Position numbers and translations under genes: made by a program. Below the pieces are notes generated by a model. It worked only from the letters and a program-made list of their open reading frames with translations, was not told where the DNA came from and searched no databases. Positions 1-8,520 of a stretch of DNA of 64,000 nucleotides are shown one piece after another. The number at the start of each line of letters is the position of its first letter. Within the stretch, counting starts at the first letter, position 1. Source of the stretch: Shiella aurantiaca (GTDB lineage: Bacteria > Bacteroidota > Bacteroidia > Cytophagales > Cyclobacteriaceae); NCBI GenBank assembly GCA_030412945.1, contig JAUHJS010000008.1, positions 157,085 to 221,084 on the forward strand, given 5' to 3'.

Positions 1-131
1 TGTTGTAAATAATAGCTGATGATTTCTTCAAATTCCTCCAAGTCGAAAAACGTGTAGGTTTTGTTTTTCACGGCCAGCTCGAAGCGTTTTATCACTTCTT
101 GTTCTTCTCTGCGTCTAAAGTCTTCTCCCAT
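1..131 (-). CDS. TPR-type protein, N-terminal fragment (runs off the window)
   Basis: Reading from an ATG at 131 towards position 1 gives an open frame starting MGEDFRRREEQEVIKRFE and continuing through an acidic stretch ending FEEIISYYLQ. This pattern, a short acidic lead-in followed by F-D-x-E-E-F-E-x-I-I-x-Y-Y, resembles the start of large cytoplasmic tetratricopeptide-repeat proteins common in Bacteroidota. Only about 43 residues are present because the gene continues beyond the window edge, so the TPR repeats themselves cannot be seen. It lies downstream of the exopolysaccharide genes on the same strand, separated by 86 bp, and may or may not be cotranscribed. The family call is inference from the N-terminus only. 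Confidence 0.55.
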   Translation of the reverse strand, partial: MGEDFRRREEQEVIKRFELAVKNKTYTFFDLEEFEEIISYYLQ

Positions 132-217
132 GTGCTGAAATTAAGGATAAGTATAAATCAATATACTGAAAAGGATCAGGCTTTGAAAAGCTTTTTGTTC
201 AAATATTTCCTGAAGAT

Positions 218-1204
218 TTATTTCAATGAATAGCGGTTTTTTAAGCCTTCGCTTACCCATTGGATACTGTCGCTTAACGAGCGAAAGCCTAGGTTTAGTT
301 CATTTTGCACCCGTGATGTATCGTAGGTGAACGTTTTGTCGGCCATACGGGCGGTTTCTTTGGTGATGAGCGGGTCGGTGCCCAGAAGAGTACTTCTTAA
401 ATTCTCCAGTGCCGCCAATACCTTCAGCATGCCTCCTTTTATCAAGATGGAGGGCCCTTTTTTGCCAAACTGCGCGGCTACTTCTGTAAAAAACTGATGA
501 TAGCTTACTTGGCCACCATTGAGCACGTATTTCTGCGAAGCAATGCCTTGGCGCATCACCCCATCGATTACGCTTACAATATCCCGCACATCTACATAAT
601 TAAGCACGCCTTGCGGATAAAAAGGGCGCTGCTGATAGGCGTAGTGAAACAACTGAGTGCTGCTTAGTTTCCAATCCGAAACACCCAGCACTACCGAGGG
701 ATTGAGTATGCATACCTTCAAGCCTTCTTCATGACCGCGCCATACTTCCAGCTCGCTCAGGTATTTCGATTCGGCATAAGCGCTCACTTCTGCCGAGTCG
801 AGCCAAGGTGAGTTTTCGGCTATGGCTACTTGGGCATCCTTTGGCTTGCCCAGAGCCGCTACCGAGCTGAGATGAATCATTTGGCTAACTCCAGCCGCCA
901 AGGCCGCATTTACCACGTTGGCTGTGCCCTCTACATTGGTCTTCATGAGGGCTCCTTTATGCTTTTTGTTGAAGGAAACAATGGCAGCATTATGCACCAC
1001 CAAATCCACTCCTTGTATAGCTTTTTCCACAGAAAGCACATCGGTTACGTCACCATCTGCCCACTCTACCTGATCTTTGAAGGACAAATGTTGAATCTGA
1101 GTCGTCTTCCGCTTTAGCGCCACCAAAGTATGGCCTTGGGAAAGCAAATATTCCGAGATATATGAACCAATCAGTCCATTAACTCCGGTAACAAAAATCT
1201 TCAT
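218..1204 (-). CDS. NAD-dependent epimerase/dehydratase (extended SDR)
   Basis: A 328-residue extended short-chain dehydrogenase/reductase, probably acting on a nucleotide sugar or a related carbonyl/alcohol. The N-terminal Rossmann motif TGVNGLIG (residues 6-13) binds NAD(P). A conserved D-V-T follows the fourth strand, and the catalytic Y-x-x-x-K is Y143/K147. The length is normal for the family. It is the last gene of the exopolysaccharide cluster, 12 bp after the CpsB-like phosphatase gene, which suggests cotranscription and a role in sugar precursor supply. However, many Bacteroidota SDRs of this size act on isoprenoid or dihydroflavonol-like substrates, so the substrate is undetermined. 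Confidence 0.85.
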   Translation of the reverse strand: MKIFVTGVNGLIGSYISEYLLSQGHTLVALKRKTTQIQHLSFKDQVEWADGDVTDVLSVEKAIQGVDLVVHNAAIVSFNKKHKGALMKTNVEGTANVVNAALAAGVSQMIHLSSVAALGKPKDAQVAIAENSPWLDSAEVSAYAESKYLSELEVWRGHEEGLKVCILNPSVVLGVSDWKLSSTQLFHYAYQQRPFYPQGVLNYVDVRDIVSVIDGVMRQGIASQKYVLNGGQVSYHQFFTEVAAQFGKKGPSILIKGGMLKVLAALENLRSTLLGTDPLITKETARMADKTFTYDTSRVQNELNLGFRSLSDSIQWVSEGLKNRYSLK

Positions 1205-1216
1205 GATAAGGTAATT

Positions 1217-1951
1217 TTATTCAACAAGGCTTGCGTTCAACAGTGGCAAGGCTTGCAATTTTTTCAGGTATTTAGATGCGGCCAGCTGCTCCAATACTTC
1301 CAAATGACCTATATGATGACAATCCGTACCTACAAAGTGTACAGCCTTTTTATCGATAAGCTTCTCGGCCAGTTTCCGTGCAGGCTTGGAATAATAGCCC
1401 GTGAGGGAATTGAGATTTATCTGCATCAATACGCCTCTGTCCAGAAAATCCTGCACATAGCGCTCATTCTCATGGAAATACACATAGCGCTCGGGGTGCG
1501 CCAGTATGGGCTGATAGCCCATAGATTGGAGCGCAAACAAGGCTTCTTTCCACATGATGGAGATGCTCATAAAAGGCATTTCTACTAATACATAGCGCTT
1601 ACCAAAGCTGAGCAAGGGTTCAGGTTTTTCCAGCAAATTCATAAAGAAATCATCTATATGATATTCCGCTGCCGCCTGTATGACAAAAGAAGAAGAATGC
1701 TCACGCAAAGCCACTTGAACCTCTTTCAACTTTTGGTTAATAATTTCGGGTGTATTTCGATAGAAATCGCCCATAATATGGGGCGTGGTTACACATTGCC
1801 TTATGCCCAAGGCCTGCATTCTCTCAATCAGAATAAGGCTGGTTTCGATAGTGGAGGCACCATCATCAATTCCCGGAAGCAGGTGCGAATGCATATCTGC
1901 GCCAAAGGAAAAATGAAAAGGAGCGGGTGTTTTCTTAGAAAATAGACCCAT
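1217..1951 (-). CDS. CpsB/CapC-type PHP tyrosine-protein phosphatase
   Basis: A 244-residue PHP-fold metallophosphatase of the CpsB/YwqE type, which removes phosphate from the tyrosine-rich tail of the cognate Wzc-like kinase and so controls capsule or exopolysaccharide output. The metal-binding HSH is at residues 21-23 within DMHSHLLPGIDDG; later ligand-bearing motifs are LAHPERY (about residue 155) and GTDCHH (about 207-212). It starts 3 bp after the stop of the kinase gene, so kinase and phosphatase are almost certainly translated from one message. Cytoplasmic; no signal peptide. Confidence 0.9.
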   Translation of the reverse strand: MGLFSKKTPAPFHFSFGADMHSHLLPGIDDGASTIETSLILIERMQALGIRQCVTTPHIMGDFYRNTPEIINQKLKEVQVALREHSSSFVIQAAAEYHIDDFFMNLLEKPEPLLSFGKRYVLVEMPFMSISIMWKEALFALQSMGYQPILAHPERYVYFHENERYVQDFLDRGVLMQINLNSLTGYYSKPARKLAEKLIDKKAVHFVGTDCHHIGHLEVLEQLAASKYLKKLQALPLLNASLVE

Positions 1952-1954
1952 TGC

Positions 1955-4357
1955 TTACACTTTATGTACCCAATTATGCCAAATAGCGCGTAGTCCCTTT
2001 GGTGCATTCGGTTCTTCGTAATAACCCGCTCCATAGCCATATCCGTAGCCATAGCCACGGTTGCTATTGGTTTTAAGCGAATTCAGAATCAAGGCCATTT
2101 TTTCAAACTGCGGCATAGCAATGAGCTTGTTCACAGTATTGAGGAATGCCTTTTTGCTGTAATCGGCACGGATGATGTACAATTGCAAATCGGCCTGCTT
2201 CATAGCCACAAGGCCGTCAGACACCAAGCCTACTGGTGGTGTATCAAACAATATATAATCATAATGTTGCTTCCACTCTTCCACCATGGCGGCAAATCGG
2301 GGCGAGCCAATTAGCTCGGAAGAATTGGGAGGTGTAGGGCCGGAGGTAATGAAATGGTAGTTCTCCACTTCTGATTGATGCAATGCATCTTCCCACAGGT
2401 AGCGGTTGATGAGAATGGAGCTTAACCCTTTATCGCTGGCTTCCTGACCCATGGTGGTGTGCACGCGCGGCTTGCGCATGTCCAAATCTACCAGCAATAC
2501 CTTGTGCCCACTGAAAGCTAAAATAGCGCCCATGTTTGCCGCTATAAACGATTTCCCTTCTCCACTGATAGTGGATGTAAATGAAATTACCTTTTTAGAT
2601 TTATCTGTATTGAGCAAAAATTCCATATTGGTACGAATGGTCCGTAGAGATTCGCTGATGGAGGATTTGGGCCTTTTATTGACAATCAAGCCCGTTTCGG
2701 GCAATTTCTCTAGGGCGTAGTACGGCACCACGCCCAACAATGGCGCTTTAGTGAGGTGTTCGATTTCATTCTGACTGCTCACACTATTATGCATCGCATA
2801 GCCTACCAGCACGATGAGAATACTAATGATTAAGCCCGACACAAATCCAATTCCGTGAATCAGCATTACTTTAGGTGTTATGGGATTGGAACTGGCCGAA
2901 GCGGAGGAAAGAATCTTAAAATCGGTAGTGATACCTGCTTGCGCTATCTCAAACTCCGCCTTTTTCTGCATCAACGATAGATAGAATTGCTCATAGAGCG
3001 CGTAAAAGCGTTTTACTTTATTGTAGCTTGTGCCCTTGGCAGGCAAAGTTACGAAGGAGTTTTCCAAGGCCGATTTTTTCTGATTGGTCTGCTTGAGTTG
3101 CTCTTTCAAGTTCTCCTGCCATTGGTCAAGATAATCGTTCAGTTCCGTTTTAATTACCGCCAATTGCTGATTGAATTTCTTTACGGCAAAGGTGTTTTCA
3201 TTATAACTGTTTTTGAGCAAACTACGCTCATTAATGAGGGTATTGTATTCTTCAAATCGCTTGGCAAAACTCGGATTAATACCCGACTGAATAAGCAGGA
3301 AGGAGTTTTCCTCCTCACGATTAAGCGTTTGCTTGAGTTCTTTTATTTTTTCTAACTGAAGGCCAATCTGAAAACGAGCCGAATCTAACTCTTCCAACAT
3401 TGCAATGGTTCGGCCAATATCTGTATCGAGATTTACGGTTTTGTTTTGAATGGTGAAGTTCTCAAAATAACTTTCATATTCTTCCAATTTGTTAGAAGTG
3501 TTTTCTAACTGCTCATTGAGGAAATTGATTTTTTGAAGGTTTACCTTGTTTTTTTCTTCAATGGTGTAGCGGAGGTACAGTGTATCGATGGCATTCACTA
3601 GGTCAGTGGCCTTTCTTACGTTGTGGTCTTTGAAGCGAATGCGGATGATATTGGCATTATAATTTAAAGGCTCTACACTCAGGTTATTATCCAAGTAGGA
3701 CAATAAAGCAGGCCGACTATTGGCCCGGAAGAAATACTGAAGCTGAAGATTCTCCGGTTCTACATTCTCCTTGAGCTTAAGTTCTACCACTAAATCGGGC
3801 GTTTCTACTTTTTCGTTGAAGTTATATTCTCCCGAAACTTCTTTGTCATTGAGCACATAGCTCATCCGGTAACGCTTTTCGTTCAAAATATCGATATCGA
3901 TATTTTTATCGTACATGGCCGGATTGCTAATGACATAAAGTGCCCGAAAAGGAGAGGTTCGGTAGCGCTCTTCGTTCAATACGTTTCCGTAATTATAATA
4001 GCTGGTTTCTAAATCCAGTGATTCGATAACCTTATTGAAAAATAGTTTGGAGCGGATAATTTCAATCTCTCCGGCCAGCTTATTCGAATTGTCCTCTTCG
4101 GCCATTAGCCCATTTAGCCCCAACACGGAAGCTTCGCTTTTCACGTCCAGTTTCAGGTCGGAATAGGCCTCATAAACGGGCTTAGTCCATCGGATAACCA
4201 AATAGGCTGTGAGGTTGGTAAATAAGAAGATGAGGATAATCCAAGGGAGCACCTTGCGAAACACACTCAGAAACTTGTCTTTATCTAAATCGGACAAGAA
4301 ACCCGGATTTTCGCTAATCAGGTGGTTGAAGGACGAATTATAAGGATATCTTTCCAC
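1955..4357 (-). CDS. Wzc-like polysaccharide copolymerase/tyrosine autokinase
   Basis: An 800-residue inner-membrane protein that couples chain-length control to a bacterial tyrosine kinase domain. Order: cytoplasmic N-terminus, first transmembrane helix (about residues 34-53), a long periplasmic region with coiled coils containing Wzz-like sequence, second transmembrane helix (LIHGIGFVSGLIISILIVL), then the kinase. Walker A (TISGEGKS) is near residues 596-603, Walker A' (VLLVDLDMRKPR) near 620-631 and Walker B (ILFDTPP) near 702-708. The tail carries a Gly-Tyr repeat with four to five tyrosines (about 768-780), the expected autophosphorylation cluster. Upstream is the Wza-like lipoprotein gene (3 bp gap), downstream the phosphatase. 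Together they form an export complex spanning the envelope. Confidence 0.93.
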   Translation of the reverse strand: MERYPYNSSFNHLISENPGFLSDLDKDKFLSVFRKVLPWIILIFLFTNLTAYLVIRWTKPVYEAYSDLKLDVKSEASVLGLNGLMAEEDNSNKLAGEIEIIRSKLFFNKVIESLDLETSYYNYGNVLNEERYRTSPFRALYVISNPAMYDKNIDIDILNEKRYRMSYVLNDKEVSGEYNFNEKVETPDLVVELKLKENVEPENLQLQYFFRANSRPALLSYLDNNLSVEPLNYNANIIRIRFKDHNVRKATDLVNAIDTLYLRYTIEEKNKVNLQKINFLNEQLENTSNKLEEYESYFENFTIQNKTVNLDTDIGRTIAMLEELDSARFQIGLQLEKIKELKQTLNREEENSFLLIQSGINPSFAKRFEEYNTLINERSLLKNSYNENTFAVKKFNQQLAVIKTELNDYLDQWQENLKEQLKQTNQKKSALENSFVTLPAKGTSYNKVKRFYALYEQFYLSLMQKKAEFEIAQAGITTDFKILSSASASSNPITPKVMLIHGIGFVSGLIISILIVLVGYAMHNSVSSQNEIEHLTKAPLLGVVPYYALEKLPETGLIVNKRPKSSISESLRTIRTNMEFLLNTDKSKKVISFTSTISGEGKSFIAANMGAILAFSGHKVLLVDLDMRKPRVHTTMGQEASDKGLSSILINRYLWEDALHQSEVENYHFITSGPTPPNSSELIGSPRFAAMVEEWKQHYDYILFDTPPVGLVSDGLVAMKQADLQLYIIRADYSKKAFLNTVNKLIAMPQFEKMALILNSLKTNSNRGYGYGYGYGAGYYEEPNAPKGLRAIWHNWVHKV
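2031..2059 (-). repeat. Hexamer tandem repeat encoding the Gly-Tyr tail of the Wzc-like kinase
   Basis: On the coding (minus) strand the DNA is a near-perfect run of GGCTAC/GGATAT-type hexamers encoding alternating Gly and Tyr. It produces the phosphotyrosine cluster of the autokinase. A change by one repeat unit would keep the frame and add or remove one phosphorylatable tyrosine. Confidence 0.7.
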
Positions 4358-4360
4358 GGC

Positions 4361-5140
4361 TCAATTCAAGTTTTGCAATACCACCACCAAGGTAATCACA
4401 TTGGTAATTAAACCCACCAGCGGGGCAATGTCGCGAATGGTTTCCGGCAAAACCCTACGTACAGGTTCAATATAGATAATGTCTCCCGCCTGCAAAGGCT
4501 GTTGGGTGCTTACCATACCTTCTATGGTACTTAAATCAATGACAAATACCTGCGGATTGTCCAAAGGCCCACGAATAAGGCGTACGTTTTGGGCTTTCCC
4601 ATTGGCGGGCATTCCACCTGCCAAGGCTATGGCCTCTATCAGGTTCATATTTTCGTTCTGAAAAGGAATCACCTGACTGGTAGTTCCGCCTAGCACGGTT
4701 ACCCTTTTGCTGGCAATACGGGTAATTACAAAGGGCTCGTTGTAAAACTGCTGGTACTCTTGCTGGAACAGGCTATCGGCTTGATCGAGGCGCAGGCCTT
4801 TCAGGTTTACAAAGCCTAGCATGGGGATGTTTGCCATGCCGTTTTCATCTAAAAAATATTCGGAATTTTGTCGATTATTCATCATGTTAGGATTAATTCC
4901 TTCCATGAGTTCAAAATCAGGGTCAATCAGGCGTTCGCCTTTATTGGTATACACCTGCACCGTGATGCGGTCGAAAGGCTGCAGAATGTAGTTGCGCTCG
5001 GCATGTTGGCTCAGTTGACTTAAGCCCTCGGGCAGTCGGTTGGCCTTTGTTTTGAACATAATATTCTGACGGTACACCTTACAACCGGAAAAGGCCAGCA
5101 ACAAGGCCAAAGAGGCAATAAAAAGGAATGATCTTTTCAA
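4361..5140 (-). CDS. Wza-like polysaccharide export lipoprotein
   Basis: A 259-residue outer-membrane polysaccharide export protein (Poly_export/SLBB type). It starts with a lipoprotein signal peptide ending LLAFSGC, so Cys20 would be lipidated. The body has the polysaccharide export domain (IQPFDRITVQVY, about residues 52-64), a segment ending FVNLKGLRLDQADS, and an SLBB-like region around residues 145-225 (VTVLGGTTSQVI through LQAGDIIYIEP). A hydrophobic C-terminal stretch (LVGLITNVITLVVVLQ) matches the membrane-spanning helix of this family. It is immediately upstream of the Wzc-like kinase gene, its expected partner. Confidence 0.9.
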   Translation of the reverse strand: MKRSFLFIASLALLLAFSGCKVYRQNIMFKTKANRLPEGLSQLSQHAERNYILQPFDRITVQVYTNKGERLIDPDFELMEGINPNMMNNRQNSEYFLDENGMANIPMLGFVNLKGLRLDQADSLFQQEYQQFYNEPFVITRIASKRVTVLGGTTSQVIPFQNENMNLIEAIALAGGMPANGKAQNVRLIRGPLDNPQVFVIDLSTIEGMVSTQQPLQAGDIIYIEPVRRVLPETIRDIAPLVGLITNVITLVVVLQNLN

Positions 5141-5221
5141 AATATTTCAGTCTTAGCTTAAAATGCTAAGATAAAAGAAAAAAGCTGTAAAGTAAGAGAT
5201 TGGTGATGGCATTGAAGCGCA

Positions 5222-6334
5222 TTAAGCGCTCTTGTACTGGCGAATGGTCTCGATGTAGCGGTCAATCACTATCTTCTCATCAAAATTGTGCATCACCTTA
5301 TCGCGGCCATAGGCACCCATTTGGCTACGCTCTTCCTCGCTCAAATGCATCATTTGGCGCATCTTGTCAGCAAGGTCGGAGGCATCTTTCATGGCACACA
5401 GAAGTCCATTTTTGCCATTGTCCACCACATTATTGCAACCTGGAACATCCGTGGCTACTATGGGTTTCTGCATGCTGGCCGCCTCTAGCAAGGTACGGGG
5501 CGTTCCTTCTCTATAACTTGGCAGTACTACGCAATCAGCTGCACTGATGAAATCGCGTACATCATCGGTAGTGCCCAGGTAGTTGATGGTTTTATCTTCT
5601 ATCCAGCTATCAATTAGTTCTACCGAAATTCCGCGCTGATGCAAGGGATCTTTAGCTCCCAAAAATTGAAAATCAGCTTCAATTCCTTCGCTTTTCAATA
5701 GACGAATGGCTTCAATGTATTCTAAAACACCCTTGTCGTGAATCAGGCGCGATACCATCAGAAAAGTGAACTTCTTAGGATTTGCATTTTTCTGACGAGG
5801 GGCAAATCTGTTAAAATCTATTCCAGAGCCGGGCAATAAGTCCGTATGCTTGGCAGGTGCCAGCTTACTCTCAATAAAAAACTCTTGGTCTTGTATATTC
5901 TGAAAGAAAATCTTCTCCGGAAAGCGGAAAGCCATTTTATACATAGCTTTGGCCACCCACGATACGAAATTATCTTTTAAGAAAACGGTTCCCAGTCCAC
6001 ACACATTATTCACACAAGGTATTCCGAGCAGATGAGCCGCAAAGGTGCCGTAGATATTAGGCTTAATGGTGTAATGTAAAATTACGTCTGGTCTGAGCTT
6101 GCGATAGATGAAAAACAACTCAAAAGTAAGAGCCAAATCCTTAATGGGGTTCGCCCCACGGCTATCCATCTTCACTTTGTGGAAAACGCAACCTGCTTCC
6201 ACCAAATATTCGCTGTACTTATCCGTAGGTGCAATGGCGTGCACCTCATGCCCTTCGGCCTGCAAGGAGCGGATAAGGCCCATCCGGAAATTATAGATGT
6301 TCCAGGATGTATTAAGGACAATTGCAATTTTCAT
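5222..6334 (-). CDS. Glycosyltransferase family 4
   Basis: A 370-residue GT-B glycosyltransferase. The N-terminal half begins MKIAIVLNTSWNIYNFRMGLIRSLQAEGHEV, typical of the acceptor-binding domain of GT4 enzymes that assemble lipid-linked polysaccharide repeat units. The C-terminal half has the donor-binding signature: FLMVSRLIHDKGVLEYIEA, LGTTDDVRDF, and the E-x7-E motif region YREGTPRTLLEAASMQKPIVATDVPG. It is the first gene of the minus-strand exopolysaccharide cluster, 81 bp upstream of the export lipoprotein. A TAnnTTTG-type -7 element (TACATTTG on the minus strand, 6352-6359) lies just before the start. Donor sugar and acceptor are unknown. Confidence 0.9.
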   Translation of the reverse strand: MKIAIVLNTSWNIYNFRMGLIRSLQAEGHEVHAIAPTDKYSEYLVEAGCVFHKVKMDSRGANPIKDLALTFELFFIYRKLRPDVILHYTIKPNIYGTFAAHLLGIPCVNNVCGLGTVFLKDNFVSWVAKAMYKMAFRFPEKIFFQNIQDQEFFIESKLAPAKHTDLLPGSGIDFNRFAPRQKNANPKKFTFLMVSRLIHDKGVLEYIEAIRLLKSEGIEADFQFLGAKDPLHQRGISVELIDSWIEDKTINYLGTTDDVRDFISAADCVVLPSYREGTPRTLLEAASMQKPIVATDVPGCNNVVDNGKNGLLCAMKDASDLADKMRQMMHLSEEERSQMGAYGRDKVMHNFDEKIVIDRYIETIRQYKSA

Positions 6335-6351
6335 ATGGGGAAGTAAGGTTA

Positions 6352-6359
6352 CAAATGTA
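6352..6359 (-). promoter_or_regulatory. Candidate -7 element of the exopolysaccharide operon
   Basis: The minus-strand sequence TACATTTG matches the Bacteroidota -7 consensus TAnnTTTG and lies 17 bp upstream of the glycosyltransferase start at 6334. No good -33 TTTG is visible at the usual distance, so this is tentative. Confidence 0.35.
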
Positions 6360-6499
6360 TCTATTTATACATCACTACAGAGGAAGGTAACAGGGGTATT
6401 CGATGAAAACTTGGGCTATCCCTCTAAAGGAAAGCTTATTCTCTATTAACCCTTTGAATATTAAAGCAGGGCAAAAATAGTACAAAACCCATAAAACAC

Positions 6500-6507
6500 T
6501 ACCTTTG
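6500..6507 (+). promoter_or_regulatory. Candidate -7 element before the cytochrome c fusion gene
   Basis: TACCTTTG matches TAnnTTTG and lies 16 bp upstream of the ATG at 6524. The same octamer precedes the genes at 22082 and 41014. A clear -33 element is not seen. Confidence 0.4.
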
Positions 6508-6523
6508 TAAAAACATTTACATT

Positions 6524-7168
6524 ATGAGTACAGGATTTTTGCATCTTCACGTGTTTGTGACCACCCTTTTTCTGCTTTTCATGGCTTTCAAGGTGGTTTT
6601 ATTGGTTTTGAACAAAACCTCACTTTTAGAAACCGTACGTAATAAAACCAAGGTAGTAGATATGATACTAGGCGCCTTGTTGTTAGTTACCGGTATCGGC
6701 TTACTCGTATTTAAGGGCAGTGTACCTGCCTATATAATGGTTAAAATCGTGGCTGTTTTGGCCGCTATCCCTCTCGGAATTATTGGTCTAAAAAAAGGCA
6801 ACAAAGTATTGGCCGTGCTTTCTTTGGTACTGATTGTGTACATCTACGGAGTGGCCGAAACCAAGAGCTATAAGTTTAAGAAAGATAAAATCACGGTAGA
6901 ACAAGCTAGCGACACCATTTTAGAGGCCAATGCCGATACGCAAATCAGCAATGGAAAAGCCCTGTACGAGGCCGCTTGTGTAGAGTGCCATGGAACGGAT
7001 GGTAAAAAAGGTTTGTTTAAAGCAGCAGACTTAAGTGCCTCTGCCCTTAGCCGAGAAGAAAAAATACAAATTGTAAGCAACGGGAAAGGCACCATGCAAG
7101 CCTACAAAGACCAGCTTTCCGCTCAAGACATTGAATCGGTGGTGAGCTATATCGAAACACTAAAATAA
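6524..7168 (+). CDS. SirB2-like membrane protein fused to a c-type cytochrome domain
   Basis: A 214-residue protein in two parts. Residues 1-110 form about four hydrophobic helices with conserved His near the start (FLHLHVFV), resembling the SirB2/YqaE-like membrane family. Residues 140-214 form a small c-type cytochrome with a CVECH haem-binding site (C152, C155, H156) and a likely distal Met in GKGTMQAY. The haem domain must face the periplasm, anchored by the membrane part. It could carry electrons at the membrane, but no oxidase or reductase partner lies nearby. It ends 4 bp before hflX and may be cotranscribed with it. Architecture is seen; function is inferred. Confidence 0.75.
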   Translation: MSTGFLHLHVFVTTLFLLFMAFKVVLLVLNKTSLLETVRNKTKVVDMILGALLLVTGIGLLVFKGSVPAYIMVKIVAVLAAIPLGIIGLKKGNKVLAVLSLVLIVYIYGVAETKSYKFKKDKITVEQASDTILEANADTQISNGKALYEAACVECHGTDGKKGLFKAADLSASALSREEKIQIVSNGKGTMQAYKDQLSAQDIESVVSYIETLK

Positions 7169-7172
7169 GCGT

Positions 7173-8372
7173 ATGACAAAAACTTTTTCCACGGCCCTGA
7201 AGAAAGAAACAGCAGTACTGGTGGCATTGACCGTAGGCCGACAACGGGAAGAGCAAACATTAGAATACCTTGACGAGCTTGCCTTTTTGGCCGAAACCTT
7301 AGGGGTTGAAAGCCAAAAATACTTCATGCAAAAGCTCGAAAGACCTGACATCCGCACTTTTGTAGGAAAAGGGAAACTGGAAGATGTACGCGCCTATGTG
7401 GTAGACAAGGGCATTGATATGGTAATTTTTGACGATGACCTGAGCCCTTCGCAAATGCGTAATCTTGAAAATGAGCTGAAAGTAAAGATCTACGATCGCT
7501 CTTTACTCATTTTGGATATATTTCTTAAGCGTGCCCAAACCGCCCAAGCCAAAACCCAAGTGGAGCTGGCACGCTTTCAATACCTCTTGCCTCGCCTTAC
7601 CCGCATGTGGACTCACCTTGAGCGCCAGCGTGGAGGAACCGGAACACGCGGGGGTGCCGGAGAAAAGGAAATTGAAACTGATAGAAGGGTAGTCCGTGAA
7701 AAAATCACCTTGCTACGCCAAAAGCTCAAGCAAATAGAAAAGCAGAGTGAAGTAAGGCGCAAATCGCGCGATGGTATTGCACGCGTAGCCTTAGTGGGCT
7801 ATACCAACGTGGGCAAATCTACCCTGATGCAGCTGCTATCGAAAAGCGATATTTTTGCTGAAAACAAGTTATTTGCTACGGTCGATTCTACGGTACGTAA
7901 AGTCAACTTTGGCGATATTCCCTTTTTGCTTTCCGATACGGTAGGGTTTATCCGTAAGCTCCCTACTCACCTGATAGAGTCTTTTAAATCGACTTTGGAC
8001 GAGATTCGCGAAGCCGACATCTTGATGCATGTGATTGATATCTCACACCCCTCGTACGAAAATCATATGGAAGTGGTAAAAACTACCCTTACCGACATTG
8101 GGGTGAAGGATAAGCCTACCATTTATGTGTTCAACAAGATAGATCAGCTGAAAGACGAAGAGCCTGATGTGCTGCATGAAAACGGCCTGAGCGTAAGCCA
8201 AAAGCTGGAGCAGCTAAAGGCGACTTACATGGCCAGGGGCAATGAATATTCGGTGTTTATCTCGGCTGTGAACAAAGAAAACATCGAAGAGCTTCGACAT
8301 ATTTTGTTCCAGGAAGTGAAGAAAATCCATATGAGGATTTATCCGAATTACTTGCAAAATGAAACCTATTAA
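7173..8372 (+). CDS. hflX: GTPase HflX
   Basis: A 399-residue ribosome-associated GTPase that splits stalled ribosomes. The N-terminal HflX domain carries FVGKGKLEDVRAYV (residues 63-76) and the diagnostic RQRGGTGTRGGAGEKEIETDRR loop (151-172), followed by a coiled coil and a Ras-like G domain. G1 is GYTNVGKST (209-217), G3 is DTVGFIRKLP and G4 is NKID. Family length is normal. It starts 4 bp after the cytochrome fusion gene and is followed by tRNA-Arg. Confidence 0.95.
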   Translation: MTKTFSTALKKETAVLVALTVGRQREEQTLEYLDELAFLAETLGVESQKYFMQKLERPDIRTFVGKGKLEDVRAYVVDKGIDMVIFDDDLSPSQMRNLENELKVKIYDRSLLILDIFLKRAQTAQAKTQVELARFQYLLPRLTRMWTHLERQRGGTGTRGGAGEKEIETDRRVVREKITLLRQKLKQIEKQSEVRRKSRDGIARVALVGYTNVGKSTLMQLLSKSDIFAENKLFATVDSTVRKVNFGDIPFLLSDTVGFIRKLPTHLIESFKSTLDEIREADILMHVIDISHPSYENHMEVVKTTLTDIGVKDKPTIYVFNKIDQLKDEEPDVLHENGLSVSQKLEQLKATYMARGNEYSVFISAVNKENIEELRHILFQEVKKIHMRIYPNYLQNETY

Positions 8373-8402
8373 ATAGATTTGCGGCTCAAGCCGCTAAGGC
8401 AG

Positions 8403-8474
8403 GATCCCGTAGTTCAACGGATAGAATAGAAGTTTCCTAAACTTTTGATACAGGTTCGATTCCTGTCGGGATCA
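8403..8474 (+). tRNA. tRNA-Arg (anticodon CCU)
   Basis: A complete cloverleaf: acceptor stem GATCCCG (8403-8409) with CGGGATC (8467-8473) and discriminator A8474; anticodon stem GAAGT/ACTTT (8429-8433/8441-8445) with loop TTCCTAA giving anticodon CCU at 8436-8438; T arm ACAGG-TTCGATT-CCTGT (8450-8466). CCA is not encoded. It decodes AGG. It follows hflX by 30 bp on the same strand and is followed by a terminator. Confidence 0.95.
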
Positions 8475-8483
8475 CAAATCAAG

Positions 8484-8519
8484 AAGCCACCCTTACCCCT
8501 GCGTATCGGTGGCTTTTTT
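8484..8519 (+). terminator. Rho-independent terminator after tRNA-Arg
   Basis: Inverted repeat AAGCCACC (8484-8491) with GGTGGCTT (8508-8515), then a T run. It ends the hflX/tRNA transcript and sits against the 3' end of the convergent MarR gene, so it probably works in both directions. Confidence 0.8.
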
Positions 8520-8520
8520 A

